A stretch of DNA of 64,000 bases from Paenibacillus sp. JJ-223 (GTDB taxonomy: Bacteria > Bacillota > Bacilli > Paenibacillales > Paenibacillaceae). The translations under genes and the position numbers were made by a program. The notes under the pieces are model-generated. The model was not told where the DNA came from and did no database searches. It worked only from the letters and a program-made list of their open reading frames with translations. Positions 1 through 9,448 of the stretch are shown piece after piece; positions within the stretch are counted from its first letter, which is position 1, and each line of letters begins with the position of its first letter. The DNA is taken from positions 1-64,000 of the forward strand of contig NZ_CAKMMP010000004.1 in NCBI RefSeq assembly GCF_927798175.1, given 5' to 3'.

Positions 1-468
<468 letters not shown>

Positions 469-630
469 GAATTTCGGTCACGAGGTTAATCGTGATGAAA
501 ATCATCTGAGGTATTGAAAAGAGCGATTAGCTCATTTGAATCTGACGAGATAAAATATCTCAATATTGCTCCGGTTTTTATACAGTCATACGACATGCAC
601 CAAAAACCCTCGCATTACTCACTCGTTGTT

Positions 631-646
631 CAGTTTTCAAAGATCA
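631..646 (-). promoter_or_regulatory. boxA-like antitermination site in the rRNA leader
   Basis: On the minus strand this reads TGATCTTTGAAAACTG, the boxA-like motif typical of Firmicute rRNA leaders and spacers, where NusB/NusE-dependent antitermination complexes assemble. It lies between the P2 promoter and the 16S start, as expected. The assignment rests on motif similarity. Confidence 0.6.
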
Positions 647-690
647 AACTTCGTTTTCGTTACTAAGTTGTTGTCATTAGCAACTCTTAT

Positions 691-719
691 ATCTTATCAC
701 ATCCGAACCAACTTTGCAA
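691..719 (-). promoter_or_regulatory. rRNA operon promoter P2
   Basis: On the minus strand the -35 is TTGCAA (714-719), followed by a 17-nt spacer and the -10 TAAGAT (691-696). This is a near-consensus sigma-A promoter about 220 bp upstream of the 16S start. Transcription should start near 684. Confidence 0.8.
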
Positions 720-802
720 GCATTTTTTAAGTTTCTTTTTTCGAAGCTTTTTTGCTTTGCTTGCCGCACCATGTTTCTCGGTGTTTTCTTGGCCGGAATT
801 AG

Positions 803-848
803 AATATACCACTTTCAAATTCATAATGCAATACTTTTTTTAAAAAAA
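803..848 (-). promoter_or_regulatory. rRNA operon promoter P1 with A/T-tract UP element
   Basis: On the minus strand the -35 is TTGCAT (826-831), the spacer is 17 nt and the -10 is TATATT (803-808). A T7-A7 tract lies immediately upstream of the -35, as in a rRNA UP element. It sits about 112 bp upstream of P2, giving the tandem arrangement common in Firmicute rrn operons. A 19-nt stretch from this upstream region recurs at the tRNA-Arg promoter near 60.02 kb. Confidence 0.75.
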
Positions 849-1032
849 TAGTGTGAATCCGTTATTAAAACTTGAAGAGATTCTACAATCTCCAGGTTCC
901 TCGATCCAAAAGCACCCTTTATCAAAGAATGACCGAACCTCTTTCAGCCTACTATATTCGCTTCTTTTATTGCACATTTATACATTTATAAGCGGCCAAC
1001 CGCTAGAGAGTCGGCCGCAACATGTTCCATTT
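849..1032. other. Intergenic region between the rRNA promoters and safA
   Basis: I see no gene here. A hairpin at 992-1018 (GCGGCC arms with a 15-nt loop) lies just downstream of the safA stop and may end that transcript, but no clear T-run follows it on the minus strand. The short reading frames in this area lack ribosome-binding sites. Confidence 0.5.
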
Positions 1033-2640
1033 CTACTTTCGGATCCAGGGAGCTCTGTTTTTCGAACTTGCATTACGCTTCGCCATTGCCGACTTACGTT
1101 CATTTTGTGCTTTTGACGAAACCGAAGCTTTGCTTGGTCTCTTTGCATTGGATTTTCCGGCTCTTCTTTTGGCAGCTTTACTCTTCGTCGCCGGTTCCTG
1201 CTTGCTTGCATCTTCCTTAATGAACAGTTCTTCCTTCTCAGCATCGGAATGGCTTAAATTGACGTCATGATCACCTTTTTTTCCCTTGCTTCCAGAAGGG
1301 TACATCTCCCCGAACGCACCTAATGGAGCCGGAGGAACCATATTTTGCACAGGATACGGATTCTGGTAGGTATACTCTGCCGGGTGAGCTGAAGTCATTG
1401 CAGGAGCCATCCCGGTAGGATTCACTCCGTACGGGTCATACATAGTCCAAGATGGAGACTGATATTGATGAACTGGGAATGTGTAATGTTGAGCATGCAC
1501 ATGACCTCCGCAACCGCATGGAGGATATGGAAGGATGGAGTATGGCGAAATCATCGGCGGCTGATTTTCCTGCGCCCCTACAGAATAAGGAGTAAACGGG
1601 CTATTGACATGCGATGCTGGCGATTGCGGAAAGCTGTTCACACCGGAAATCTCATTCGGCATTACTGGATTATGCGAGTGGTCAGGCCACGAATAATTCG
1701 ATATCTGTCCCTCCGTGGCATACGGATTCACCTGATGGATTCCAGGAAAACCAAGGTTTTCATTACTTCCTGTTGCTGAATGAGCTGCGTTCGGCTCAAC
1801 ATTGTACGCCTCTTGTGCGGGAACGGGAACTTGTGCATAAGGATATTCTACAGGCGCATGAAGCAATTTTTTACCACAACCACAGGGCGATTTTACCGCT
1901 TGCTCGGCTGGCCATGCTGCATTCGGCAGGACCGGCATCACGTTTGCTTCAGGAGAGAGTTTCGGCATGGTGTACTCAGGCAGAGGCTTGATTTCAGCTT
2001 GATACAATACTTCTTTTTTAATTTCAGTTTGTTTGCTCGGTTCCACTTCAGGCATTACAGGCAGTTGAGGCACAATTTCCGAATTAGGCATTACATTGGG
2101 GAGCTCCTGATTGACTTCCGGCGGGGAAGACACGATGGGAGCCTCTGCCTGCGGTTCGGTTACAGGCGCTGGAGCCGGAGCAGGCATTACCGGATTTTCG
2201 ATAACCTCCGTGTTTTCCTTCACCCCTGTGTACTCCTTGCCTTCTGGGGAAAGCTTCTCGTCGGCTGCACTATTGGATGTATTGTTGCCAGTCGCAGCCC
2301 CTCCTTGACCTTGTACCGAAGGAATATACACCGTTTCACCGACAAGGAGTGCATTGGGATTTTTAAGCTGCGGATTTGCTTCGAGCATACTCTTCAACGG
2401 AACTCCCCAAGCTTGCGAGAGCTTCCATAACGTATCCCCCTGCTGCACCTTGTGACTATGCAGCACCCCATCCAGATTTGGCGTCACGGGCTCAGCAGGA
2501 ATTTTGACCTTCATGCCAACGTCCAATTTGTCAGGATCAGCGATTTGCGGATTGGCCGCAATAATTTTTTCAAGCGACACATTATACTTTTTGGAAAGCA
2601 AATACAGGGTGTCGCCCTTTTTCACCATGTGTATTTTCAC
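1033..2640 (-). CDS. safA: SafA-like spore coat assembly protein with two LysM domains
   Basis: This looks like the SafA morphogenetic protein, which in Bacillus sits at the cortex-coat interface and recruits inner-coat proteins. It starts with a LysM domain (VKIHMVKKGDTLYLL, residues 1-48) and a second LysM follows at about 63-108 (HKVQQGDTLWKLS). After that comes a long Pro/Gln/Asn-rich low-complexity region with two Cys motifs (PCGCGKK and PCGCGGH) and a very basic Lys/Arg tail of about 60 residues. I chose the GTG at 2640 because AGGAGG lies 10 nt upstream. The earlier TTG at 2649 is too close to that site. It is the last gene after pheA and ilvE, the usual neighbourhood of safA. The LysM part is certain; the SafA name rests on position plus architecture. 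Confidence 0.85.
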   Translation of the reverse strand: MKIHMVKKGDTLYLLSKKYNVSLEKIIAANPQIADPDKLDVGMKVKIPAEPVTPNLDGVLHSHKVQQGDTLWKLSQAWGVPLKSMLEANPQLKNPNALLVGETVYIPSVQGQGGAATGNNTSNSAADEKLSPEGKEYTGVKENTEVIENPVMPAPAPAPVTEPQAEAPIVSSPPEVNQELPNVMPNSEIVPQLPVMPEVEPSKQTEIKKEVLYQAEIKPLPEYTMPKLSPEANVMPVLPNAAWPAEQAVKSPCGCGKKLLHAPVEYPYAQVPVPAQEAYNVEPNAAHSATGSNENLGFPGIHQVNPYATEGQISNYSWPDHSHNPVMPNEISGVNSFPQSPASHVNSPFTPYSVGAQENQPPMISPYSILPYPPCGCGGHVHAQHYTFPVHQYQSPSWTMYDPYGVNPTGMAPAMTSAHPAEYTYQNPYPVQNMVPPAPLGAFGEMYPSGSKGKKGDHDVNLSHSDAEKEELFIKEDASKQEPATKSKAAKRRAGKSNAKRPSKASVSSKAQNERKSAMAKRNASSKNRAPWIRK

Positions 2641-2747
2641 TAGAAACAAACCTCCTAGGCGATACTTGGGCTGTACAATCGCCCATATTGTTAATACATC
2701 CTATGCAGCAACCGCCCTGATGACATCAATAACGCAAAAAAAATCCT

Positions 2748-2806
2748 TCCCGCCCCGGAATCGGCATGCATTTGCATACCCATTCTGTCATTAGGCAAAA
2801 AGGATC
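2748..2806 (-). terminator. Probable terminator after ilvE
   Basis: On the minus strand, complementary arms (GATCCTT and AAGGATT) enclose an inner ATGCA/TGCAT hairpin and end in a run of eight T before safA. The long loop makes its strength uncertain. Confidence 0.5.
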
Positions 2807-2833
2807 TCTTACTACAAAATCAGATATTAAAAC

Positions 2834-3718
2834 TTAAGCTTCCCACACTTTATGGCCGTCTTTGTCAACGATTTGACGGAACGCTTCAAGCAGCCTCAGT
2901 GTCACAGGGCCGGCTACACCTGCACCGATGGTTCTTCCATCCACTTCGTATGCCGCAATGACTTCAGCAGCAGTCCCCGTGAAGAACACCTCGTCCGCAA
3001 CATACACGTCATGCAGCGTGAACGGAGTCTCTTTCAACTCGAATCCAAGTTCGCCGCAAAGGTCGATAATAGCTTGACGTGTAATCCCCTCCAGAGCTCC
3101 CAGATAACAAGGAGGCGTGTAAACAACACTGTTTTTCACGATAAAAATGTTGTCACTCGATCCCTCGGTCACGTACCCCTGGGAGTTCAACATAATCGCT
3201 TCGCCAACACCCGCATAATTGGATTGGATTTTAACCAATACGTTGTTCAGGTAGTTCAGGGATTTGATTTTCGGATTCAGCGCGTCCGGGATATTGCGTC
3301 GTTGTGATACGGACACGGCCTTTAACCCCGTCAAATAAGCTTCTTCCGGATAAATTGCGAGCTGCTCCACGATGATAATCACGGAAGCTTTCGGACAACG
3401 CGTCGGATCCAACCCCAAATTGCCTGCTCCACGCGATACGATCAAACGGATATATCCATTGCGCATCTCGTTGCGGCGCACGGTTTCAGCCACAGCATCA
3501 AGCATTTCGTCATACGACAACGGAATGTTCAACGCAATGGATTTGGCGGAATCGTACAAACGGTCCAAATGGGCCTTGCATCTGAAAATATTGCCATTGT
3601 AAATGCGGATTCCTTCAAAAATGCCATCCCCGTATAAAAAACCGTGATCGTACACGGATATGGTTGCATTCTCCTTGGTTACAAATTGACCGTCCAAATA
3701 AATCCACTGCTCTGACAT
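2834..3718 (-). CDS. ilvE: Branched-chain amino acid aminotransferase (class IV PLP enzyme)
   Basis: A 294-residue fold-type IV PLP aminotransferase that transfers amino groups between glutamate and branched-chain 2-oxo acids. The N-terminus has the DHGFLYGDGIFEGIR signature of the IlvE/DAAT family. The SLNYLNNVL segment is shared with the IlvE branch and probably contains the PLP lysine, and EGSSDNIF and EGITRQ are present. The start is the ATG at 3718 because GGAGGTG lies 8 nt upstream; an ATG at 3724 would be too close. It follows pheA by about 140 bp, so a role in phenylpyruvate transamination as well is possible, but that is inference. D-alanine transaminase is the main alternative in this fold, and the N-terminal sequence fits IlvE better. 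Confidence 0.88.
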   Translation of the reverse strand: MSEQWIYLDGQFVTKENATISVYDHGFLYGDGIFEGIRIYNGNIFRCKAHLDRLYDSAKSIALNIPLSYDEMLDAVAETVRRNEMRNGYIRLIVSRGAGNLGLDPTRCPKASVIIIVEQLAIYPEEAYLTGLKAVSVSQRRNIPDALNPKIKSLNYLNNVLVKIQSNYAGVGEAIMLNSQGYVTEGSSDNIFIVKNSVVYTPPCYLGALEGITRQAIIDLCGELGFELKETPFTLHDVYVADEVFFTGTAAEVIAAYEVDGRTIGAGVAGPVTLRLLEAFRQIVDKDGHKVWEA

Positions 3719-3857
3719 AATCATTGCACCTCCGTTATATTTCAAAATCACTGCTCCGAATACTCCGTCCAACTCCTCTATTGTACAACAAAAAGCAGTC
3801 AGGACGTGAATTTTCACCCATACGCATGACAACCTTCAACAAATTTCAACCCGGCCC

Positions 3858-4739
3858 TCAGGTCGTCTTCAACGAAGGATAGGTATAACAAGGGTAGCTT
3901 CCAAGAACACGCACCTGGCAATTCAAAGCCTCGATTTCGGCCATGGCCGCCGTTAATAGCACGGAGTCTACCGTCTCTTCTACATCAATGTAAAAGTAGT
4001 AACTCCCCAGCCTTTTTTTCGTCGGACGCGATTCCAGCCTGGTAAGGTTCAACTTCCGCCATGCAAATGCCGATAACACCTGATGCAGCGCCCCTGGAGC
4101 ATCCTCCGGAAGCGTGACGAGCAAACTTGTCTTGACATGGTCCGGTTCCCGCGGAATTTGCACCGGCTCATGGCCGATGAGCACAAAGCGAGTATAGTTG
4201 TTGTCATGGTCCGTAACCCGTTCCGCCATGATGTCTAGGCCGTGTTTCTTCGCCGCAAGCTTTGTGCCGATGGCCGCCCAGCCTTTGCCCGGATTTTTTT
4301 TGACCAATTCCACCGCTTCGGCCGTACTGTTCACCCCTTCAAGATCTGCTTCAGGGGAATAAGTGCGGATGAAGTTTTGGCATTGCGGAATCGCAACGGG
4401 GTGTGACATGATTTTGGTGATTTTGCCGAAATCATACCCTCCGTCGCCTGTTGCAAATTCAGACCCGTGCCCGATCACGTTTTGTATGGAAGGATAGACC
4501 CATTCTGCTTGCATGGGGATATCGACTTCATTGACTAACCAATCCATGTGGAGGCTGACCGAGCCTTCGATCGTATTTTCGATAGGGATCACGCTATATT
4601 GGGTCTTTCCGTTGTCTGTTGCGCGGAACACATCGGAAATCAATTTGGAATGGTACAATTCCAGCGGTTCTCCATTAAACAGAAATTCAATAGCCTCGTG
4701 GGAAACCGATCCTTCAGGTAACACGGCGATTCTTTTCAT
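3858..4739 (-). CDS. pheA: Prephenate dehydratase
   Basis: Converts prephenate to phenylpyruvate in phenylalanine synthesis. The 293-residue protein has the dehydratase motifs VIPIENTIEGSV near residue 52 and the catalytic Thr-Arg-Phe segment NYTRFVLIG near residue 185. A C-terminal ACT domain contains the ESRPTKKRLGSYYFYID stretch, the allosteric Phe-binding site of the family. It is monofunctional, without a chorismate mutase domain, as in Bacillus. Its ATG overlaps the thrB stop by 4 bp (ATGA), so translation of the two is probably coupled. The length matches the family. Confidence 0.95.
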   Translation of the reverse strand: MKRIAVLPEGSVSHEAIEFLFNGEPLELYHSKLISDVFRATDNGKTQYSVIPIENTIEGSVSLHMDWLVNEVDIPMQAEWVYPSIQNVIGHGSEFATGDGGYDFGKITKIMSHPVAIPQCQNFIRTYSPEADLEGVNSTAEAVELVKKNPGKGWAAIGTKLAAKKHGLDIMAERVTDHDNNYTRFVLIGHEPVQIPREPDHVKTSLLVTLPEDAPGALHQVLSAFAWRKLNLTRLESRPTKKRLGSYYFYIDVEETVDSVLLTAAMAEIEALNCQVRVLGSYPCYTYPSLKTT

Positions 4740-5704
4740 GCGTTGATTTCTCCTCTGACGATGTCCAGAAAAGGACTGTTTTCTTGATCTGAAAGCACGG
4801 TCACCCCGTCCAGGTCAGGATCAAGCCACAACGCGGAAGCAGCAATGCCCTCGCGCTTCATTGTATCCAACAAATATTGCTCCAAACCGGTCTTGCGAGG
4901 ATCATGTCGGTCCACCAACGTCAGTACCGTCGGTCCGGCTCCGCTCAACGCAGCGCCCAAAGCCCCGTGATCCGCAGCATGCTCCAAAATCTCAGCCATG
5001 CCCGGCACAAGCGATGCCCTGTAAGGCTGATGCACCCGATCCTTCATTGCTGCGTGGATCATGTCCAGACGTCCGCCGGCCAAAGCGGCAACAAGCAGCG
5101 AAGATCGGCTCACATTGTACACCAGATCCCCTTTGCTGAATTGATCAGGAACTACATCACGGGCTTTCGAGGTGGACAACTGGAAATCGGGCACAACGAC
5201 AAGTGCCTGCAGATCCTGATGAGGCTCGATTCGGATATGTTCTACCCGCGTTCCGTCCCAAGCTGCAACAACAACCCCTCCATACAGGGAAGCTCCAACA
5301 TTATCGGGATGTTTCTCCAACGACGTCGCCATATCAAACAATTTAGCGTCCGTCAGGGGGGACCCAATCAAAGCGTTCGCCGCAGCAAGCGCGCCAACGA
5401 TGGCGGAAGCGCTGCTGCCTAACCCGCGGGTAAGCGGAATGTCCGAGAACATGGAGACTTCCAGCTCCGGAACAGGCACCCCGGCTTCGCGGAACACCAT
5501 TTGGGCAACCTCATAGATCAAATTGGTCTTGTCGGATGGCAAACCGTTCAGATTATCCCCATGCAAATGGAAAACGGTCTTATCCGCCGGCTTCATTTCC
5601 AGCCATGCATATAATGACAATGCCATGCCTAGAGTATCAAACCCGGGACCCAGATTGGCCGTGCTTGCAGGCACCTTTACAACAACTTTTTGATTCATGC
5701 TCAT
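4736..5704 (-). CDS. thrB: Homoserine kinase
   Basis: Phosphorylates L-homoserine with ATP in threonine synthesis. It is a GHMP-family kinase of 322 residues: the N-terminal PASTANLGPGFD motif precedes the ATP-binding glycine loop TRGLGSSASAIVGA near residue 92, and a C-terminal GHMP motif reads LGAALSGAGPTVL. The start ATG at 5704 overlaps the stop of the thrC remnant (ATGA). That overlap preserves the ancestral thrC-thrB coupling even though thrC is gone. An alternative ATG lies two codons later. The next gene, pheA, overlaps its end by 4 bp. Confidence 0.95.
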   Translation of the reverse strand: MSMNQKVVVKVPASTANLGPGFDTLGMALSLYAWLEMKPADKTVFHLHGDNLNGLPSDKTNLIYEVAQMVFREAGVPVPELEVSMFSDIPLTRGLGSSASAIVGALAAANALIGSPLTDAKLFDMATSLEKHPDNVGASLYGGVVVAAWDGTRVEHIRIEPHQDLQALVVVPDFQLSTSKARDVVPDQFSKGDLVYNVSRSSLLVAALAGGRLDMIHAAMKDRVHQPYRASLVPGMAEILEHAADHGALGAALSGAGPTVLTLVDRHDPRKTGLEQYLLDTMKREGIAASALWLDPDLDGVTVLSDQENSPFLDIVRGEINA

Positions 5705-5835
5705 TCGGTTTGCATCTCCAATCGTTCGATTGCCGCCATTACGGCTTTCTCGCTATCTTTAACAACCAACGGTTCGGATGCCACCGTCCGGATCGCAACG
5801 TTGGGATCTTGCAGCCATGATGGATCAGGACGCCT
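5701..5835 (-). pseudogene. thrC: Remnant of threonine synthase (C-terminal end only)
   Basis: Between hom and thrB there is no full thrC. The last 38-40 codons before thrB still read like the end of threonine synthase: LQDPNVAIRTVASEPLVV followed by a Ser-Glu-Lys-Ala-Val helix and AIERLEMQTE. This is similar to the DP(N/D)xAI...V...AIERL tail of the family. It ends in TGA overlapping the thrB ATG. An in-frame TAG at 5836-5838 closes the frame, and upstream (5839-6044) I recognise no further thrC sequence. The catalytic PLP domain is absent, so no enzyme is made here. The call depends on recognising a short tail; an unrelated short ORF is possible but less likely given hom-thrC-thrB synteny. 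Confidence 0.65.
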
Positions 5836-6044
5836 CTACCGCGGACTCTCCGCCTTTAAAATGCCTTTTCGAGCTTCAGCTCGTATACTCACGATGCCCA
5901 AAAGGTTGAAGCGCGCTCAGCAAATATGCTTTAACGCACAGCAAGGTCCGATACGCTTTCAAAATCGTATATCCATTCCGTTGTCCACTGATCCATCAGG
6001 CTCTACATCGGCAGCAACCGCCGTTTCCTCGTGATTCGCGCACG

Positions 6045-7331
6045 TTAACCTTCTACGCGATATACGCTCTTGATTCGGCGTATGACACTCAAGGATTCAA
6101 AATGCTTAAGCACCTTATCCATGCTTGCCTTGCTTGCATTATGCGTCACGATAATGATTTCTGCATCCGGATTGTGCTCATTCGGCTGTTGAACAACCGA
6201 AGCAAGGCTAACGTTGTATTCAGCAAAGACTTGCGTAATCTGTGCCAACACACCTGCTTTGTCATCCACATGCAGCAGAATAAAGTTTTTGGATACGATC
6301 TGTTCGTCGCTTTGCAAACGTTTCTGCTTATAGGGAACGATAGCTTTAAGGCCGTTGACTCCCAGCTTCAAGTTTTTGATCACAGCCACAAGGTCAGCCA
6401 CAACGGAAGTTGCCGTTGGCAATTCGCCTGCGCCAGCCCCGTAAAACATCGTTTCACCCACGGCTTCGCCATGGACATAAACCGCATTGAATACGCCGTT
6501 GACCGAGGCAATCGGATGATTCTGCCTGACCATCGTCGGCTGTACGCTAATGCTGATCTCGTCGCCCTCGCGGTCGGCAATGCCGAGCAGTTTCATTTCA
6601 TAGCCCAAACGTTTGGCGTAGGTGATGTCTTCACGGGTCACCGACGAAATGCCTTTTACGGCGACATCCTTGAGCTCCACGTTTGTCCGAAATCCAAGCG
6701 TTGCCAAGATGGCCATTTTCCGTGCGGCATCCAGTCCTTCGACATCTGACGTAGGATCGGATTCAGCGTATCCCAACGCTTGCGCCTCGGCCAACACTTC
6801 CTCATAAGAAGCGCCTTCCTGGCTCATTTTGCTCAAAATATAGTTCGTCGTTCCGTTCACGATCCCCATGATGCGGGTAATCCGATCGGAAGAAAAGCCT
6901 TCGATCAGCGTGCGGATAATCGGGATTCCTCCGGCCACGCTCGCTTCATAGAACACGTCGCACTGCTTCTCCTGTGCCTTTGCCAAAATTTCCGATCCAT
7001 GCAGAGCCATCAGGTCTTTATTGGCCGTAACGATATGTTTGCCTCTCTCCAAAGCTTCCAGAATATACTCTTTCGTCCGATCGATCCCCCCCATCACTTC
7101 TACGATCACATCGATATCCGGGTGGCGGATGACATCCCAGGGATTTTCCGTCAGCTTGGCACGGTCAATAGGAATGACACGGTCCTTTTCCGTATTTTTC
7201 ACCGCGATTTTCTCAATGACAATCGGCGATCCCACTTGGCTGCTGAGATCCTCCTGATTGCCTTCCACAATACGAACAACCCCTGTCCCTACTGTTCCGA
7301 GACCCAATAGTCCCACTTTTACCGGTTTCAC
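6045..7331 (-). CDS. hom: Homoserine dehydrogenase
   Basis: NAD(P)H-dependent reduction of aspartate semialdehyde to homoserine, the branch point to threonine and methionine. The 428-residue protein opens with the Rossmann motif VGLLGLGTVGTGVV. It has the catalytic-domain segment IMGIVNGTTNYIL near residue 175 and the lysine-containing AYSTD-type region further on. A C-terminal ACT domain (LLHVDDKAGVLAQIT) should bind threonine for feedback. The start is the GTG at 7331, with AGGGGGAGA upstream; an earlier ATG in the same frame has no ribosome-binding site. It follows pheB closely. Threonine synthase, its usual next gene, survives only as a remnant. Confidence 0.95.
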   Translation of the reverse strand: MKPVKVGLLGLGTVGTGVVRIVEGNQEDLSSQVGSPIVIEKIAVKNTEKDRVIPIDRAKLTENPWDVIRHPDIDVIVEVMGGIDRTKEYILEALERGKHIVTANKDLMALHGSEILAKAQEKQCDVFYEASVAGGIPIIRTLIEGFSSDRITRIMGIVNGTTNYILSKMSQEGASYEEVLAEAQALGYAESDPTSDVEGLDAARKMAILATLGFRTNVELKDVAVKGISSVTREDITYAKRLGYEMKLLGIADREGDEISISVQPTMVRQNHPIASVNGVFNAVYVHGEAVGETMFYGAGAGELPTATSVVADLVAVIKNLKLGVNGLKAIVPYKQKRLQSDEQIVSKNFILLHVDDKAGVLAQITQVFAEYNVSLASVVQQPNEHNPDAEIIIVTHNASKASMDKVLKHFESLSVIRRIKSVYRVEG

Positions 7332-7436
7332 GAACGATCTCCCCCTAATGTCTGTTGATGGTTGCCAACCACCTGCGATGAATCCGTTGCCTTCGAATCT
7401 AGCTTTGCATGTTGCCCCGTGCAGTCCGTAATACAA

Positions 7437-7874
7437 TCAACCTTGGCCTACAATCCGCGTACGACGAACACCAGGCAGTTCCTGCATCCGTTCCAGCATC
7501 TCCCCGATTTCGCCATGCAGATGCGACGTTTCGACTGAAATCACCACGTTGGCCCTTCCCTGGAGGGGGATACTCTGGTTAATGGTAAGCACATTGGCTC
7601 CATAACCGGCCACATGCCCCAATACTTTGGACAGGATGCCCGACTGATGCTCCAGATCAATGGATATGGTCACGATTCTCTCGCGCTCGAGTTGGTTGAT
7701 CAAATGAATTCCATCTTTGTATTTATAAAACGCACTACGGCTCAATCCTACCTGTTCCACGGCCTCATGCACCGTTTTGACATCCCCTGAAGCGAGCAGC
7801 TCCTTCACTTGCATCGTCTTCACGACTGCCTCGGGCAAAATGTCTTCTCGTACTAAGTAATAGCGTTCATTCAT
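7437..7874 (-). CDS. pheB: ACT domain protein PheB
   Basis: A 145-residue protein of the PheB/UPF0735 family. The N-terminal half has a helix-turn-helix-like stretch (AVEQVGLSRSAFYKYKDGI). The C-terminal half is an ACT domain (ITISIDLEHQSGILSKVL-like) with the expected glycine-rich turn. ACT domains bind amino acids, so a regulatory role in the aromatic/threonine pathway is likely, but the real function of PheB is not settled. In Bacillus the order obg-pheB-pheA is conserved; here hom, the thrC remnant and thrB are inserted between pheB and pheA. A good promoter precedes it, so it probably heads the amino-acid operon. Confidence 0.9.
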   Translation of the reverse strand: MNERYYLVREDILPEAVVKTMQVKELLASGDVKTVHEAVEQVGLSRSAFYKYKDGIHLINQLERERIVTISIDLEHQSGILSKVLGHVAGYGANVLTINQSIPLQGRANVVISVETSHLHGEIGEMLERMQELPGVRRTRIVGQG

Positions 7875-7916
7875 GAACGTCCTCTCCTCAAAGACTCATG
7901 TTTTTATTTAGTGGAC

Positions 7917-7945
7917 ATTATATCGGATATGTGAAAAAAGGGCAA
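7917..7945 (-). promoter_or_regulatory. Promoter of the pheB-hom-thrB-pheA operon
   Basis: On the minus strand the -35 is TTGCCC (7940-7945), the spacer is 17 nt and the -10 is TATAAT (7917-7922). It lies 43 bp upstream of the pheB ATG. Confidence 0.75.
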
Positions 7946-8054
7946 TACATAACACGCACATTTTCGAAACGACCGTCTCCCCATATGCACGTTGGCCCAA
8001 AGTATGTAATGTACTAAAAATGACTATGTTCATTCAATACACGCCCAAGAACAT

Positions 8055-8099
8055 AAAAAACGCAGGCAGCGGGAACATCCCGCCACGCTGCGTTTTTTA
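8055..8099 (-). terminator. Terminator after obg
   Basis: A strong hairpin with AAAAAACGCAG and CTGCGTTTTTT outer arms and inner GCGGGA/TCCCGC pairing. It ends in T-runs on both strands and separates obg from the pheB operon. Confidence 0.85.
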
Positions 8100-8125
8100 T
8101 ATCTTTCTTCCGGCAAAGACAGCTT

Positions 8126-9436
8126 TTAATAATAACTGCTGCTTTCCACGAATTCGAACTCGAAATCGCCAATGCGCACAATGGTGCCTTCTTCGGCCCC
8201 GCGCTTGCGCAGTTCGTCGTCTACGCCCATATGGCGCAGCGTTCGTGCAAGCTTGAGGATCGCTTCATGCGAATTCAATTGCATGCGCTTCATCATGCGA
8301 TCAATCTTGGCGCTATGCACAACGAAGATATCGTTTTCCCGCACGATGCGGAACCCTTCGTCTTCTTTTTTGTCCAAGCTGTATACCTTGCGTTCGGATA
8401 CCTCGGCCACTTCGTCCACCGTGACTTCTTCCGGCACTTGATCCAGCAGATCGGCGGCACGGTAAAGCAACTCTGAAATGCCCTTCCGCGTGAGGGAAGA
8501 TATCGCCATAACTTCAATATCCGGTTGGACCTCACGAACCTGTTTCAGGAATTGTTCCAGATTTTCTTCCGAATCAGGCATATCCATTTTGTTTGCCGCG
8601 ACGATCTGCGGTCTTTCCGCAAGCAGCGGGTTGTACTGTTTCAATTCTTCGTTGATCTTCTGCCAATCTTCAAACGGATCGCGTCCTTCGGAACCGGACA
8701 TGTCCACCACATGAATGATGATGCGGGTACGTTCGACATGGCGTAAAAACTCATGCCCCAGCCCGATGCCCTCATGCGCTCCTTCAATGAGTCCAGGCAA
8801 ATCGGCCATCACGAAGCTGCGGCCCTCATCCACGGCTACAACGCCCAGATTTGGCGTGATGGTTGTGAAATGATATGCCCCGATTTTCGGCTTCGCCGCC
8901 GAGACGACGGACAACAACGTCGATTTGCCCACGCTCGGGAAACCGACCAGGCCAACATCCGCCATCACTTTCAGTTCCAGCACAATATAGCGCTCTTCGC
9001 CTTCCTCGCCATTTTCCGCAAGTTCGGGCGCAGGGTTGTTCGGCGTAGCGAAGCGAATGTTGCCGCGTCCTCCCCGTCCACCTTTAGCCACGATGACTTG
9101 CTGACCATGACGTGTAAGGTCCGCAAGCACTTCTCCGGTATCTTCATCCATTACGATTGTACCTGGTGGTATGCGCACGACCATATTTTCCGCATTGGCT
9201 CCATGCTGGCTTTTGTTGCGGCCCTTTTCTCCGCGTTTCGCTTTGAAATGGCGCTGGTAACGGAAGTCCATCAGGGTACGAAGCCCTTCATCCACGCGGA
9301 AGATCACATCGCCGCCCTTTCCCCCGTCACCGCCTGCAGGTCCTCCTTCAGGTACGTACTTTTCCCGGCGGAAGGAAACAATCCCGTCTCCACCGTCTCC
9401 GCCTTTGACATATATCTTCGCTTTATCTACAAACAT
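8126..9436 (-). CDS. obg: GTPase Obg/CgtA
   Basis: Essential GTPase of 50S assembly, also tied to the stress response and sporulation initiation in Bacillus. The 436-residue protein has the glycine-rich Obg fold at residues 1-158. The G domain follows, with G1 GFPSVGKS near 165, the DLPG switch near 212 and NKMD near 283, and a C-terminal OCT domain comes last. The family's usual length is about 430. It directly follows spo0B, as in Bacillus, and its transcript ends at the terminator near 8.08 kb. Confidence 0.97.
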   Translation of the reverse strand: MFVDKAKIYVKGGDGGDGIVSFRREKYVPEGGPAGGDGGKGGDVIFRVDEGLRTLMDFRYQRHFKAKRGEKGRNKSQHGANAENMVVRIPPGTIVMDEDTGEVLADLTRHGQQVIVAKGGRGGRGNIRFATPNNPAPELAENGEEGEERYIVLELKVMADVGLVGFPSVGKSTLLSVVSAAKPKIGAYHFTTITPNLGVVAVDEGRSFVMADLPGLIEGAHEGIGLGHEFLRHVERTRIIIHVVDMSGSEGRDPFEDWQKINEELKQYNPLLAERPQIVAANKMDMPDSEENLEQFLKQVREVQPDIEVMAISSLTRKGISELLYRAADLLDQVPEEVTVDEVAEVSERKVYSLDKKEDEGFRIVRENDIFVVHSAKIDRMMKRMQLNSHEAILKLARTLRHMGVDDELRKRGAEEGTIVRIGDFEFEFVESSSYY

Positions 9437-9448
9437 GGCTACCCCTTC

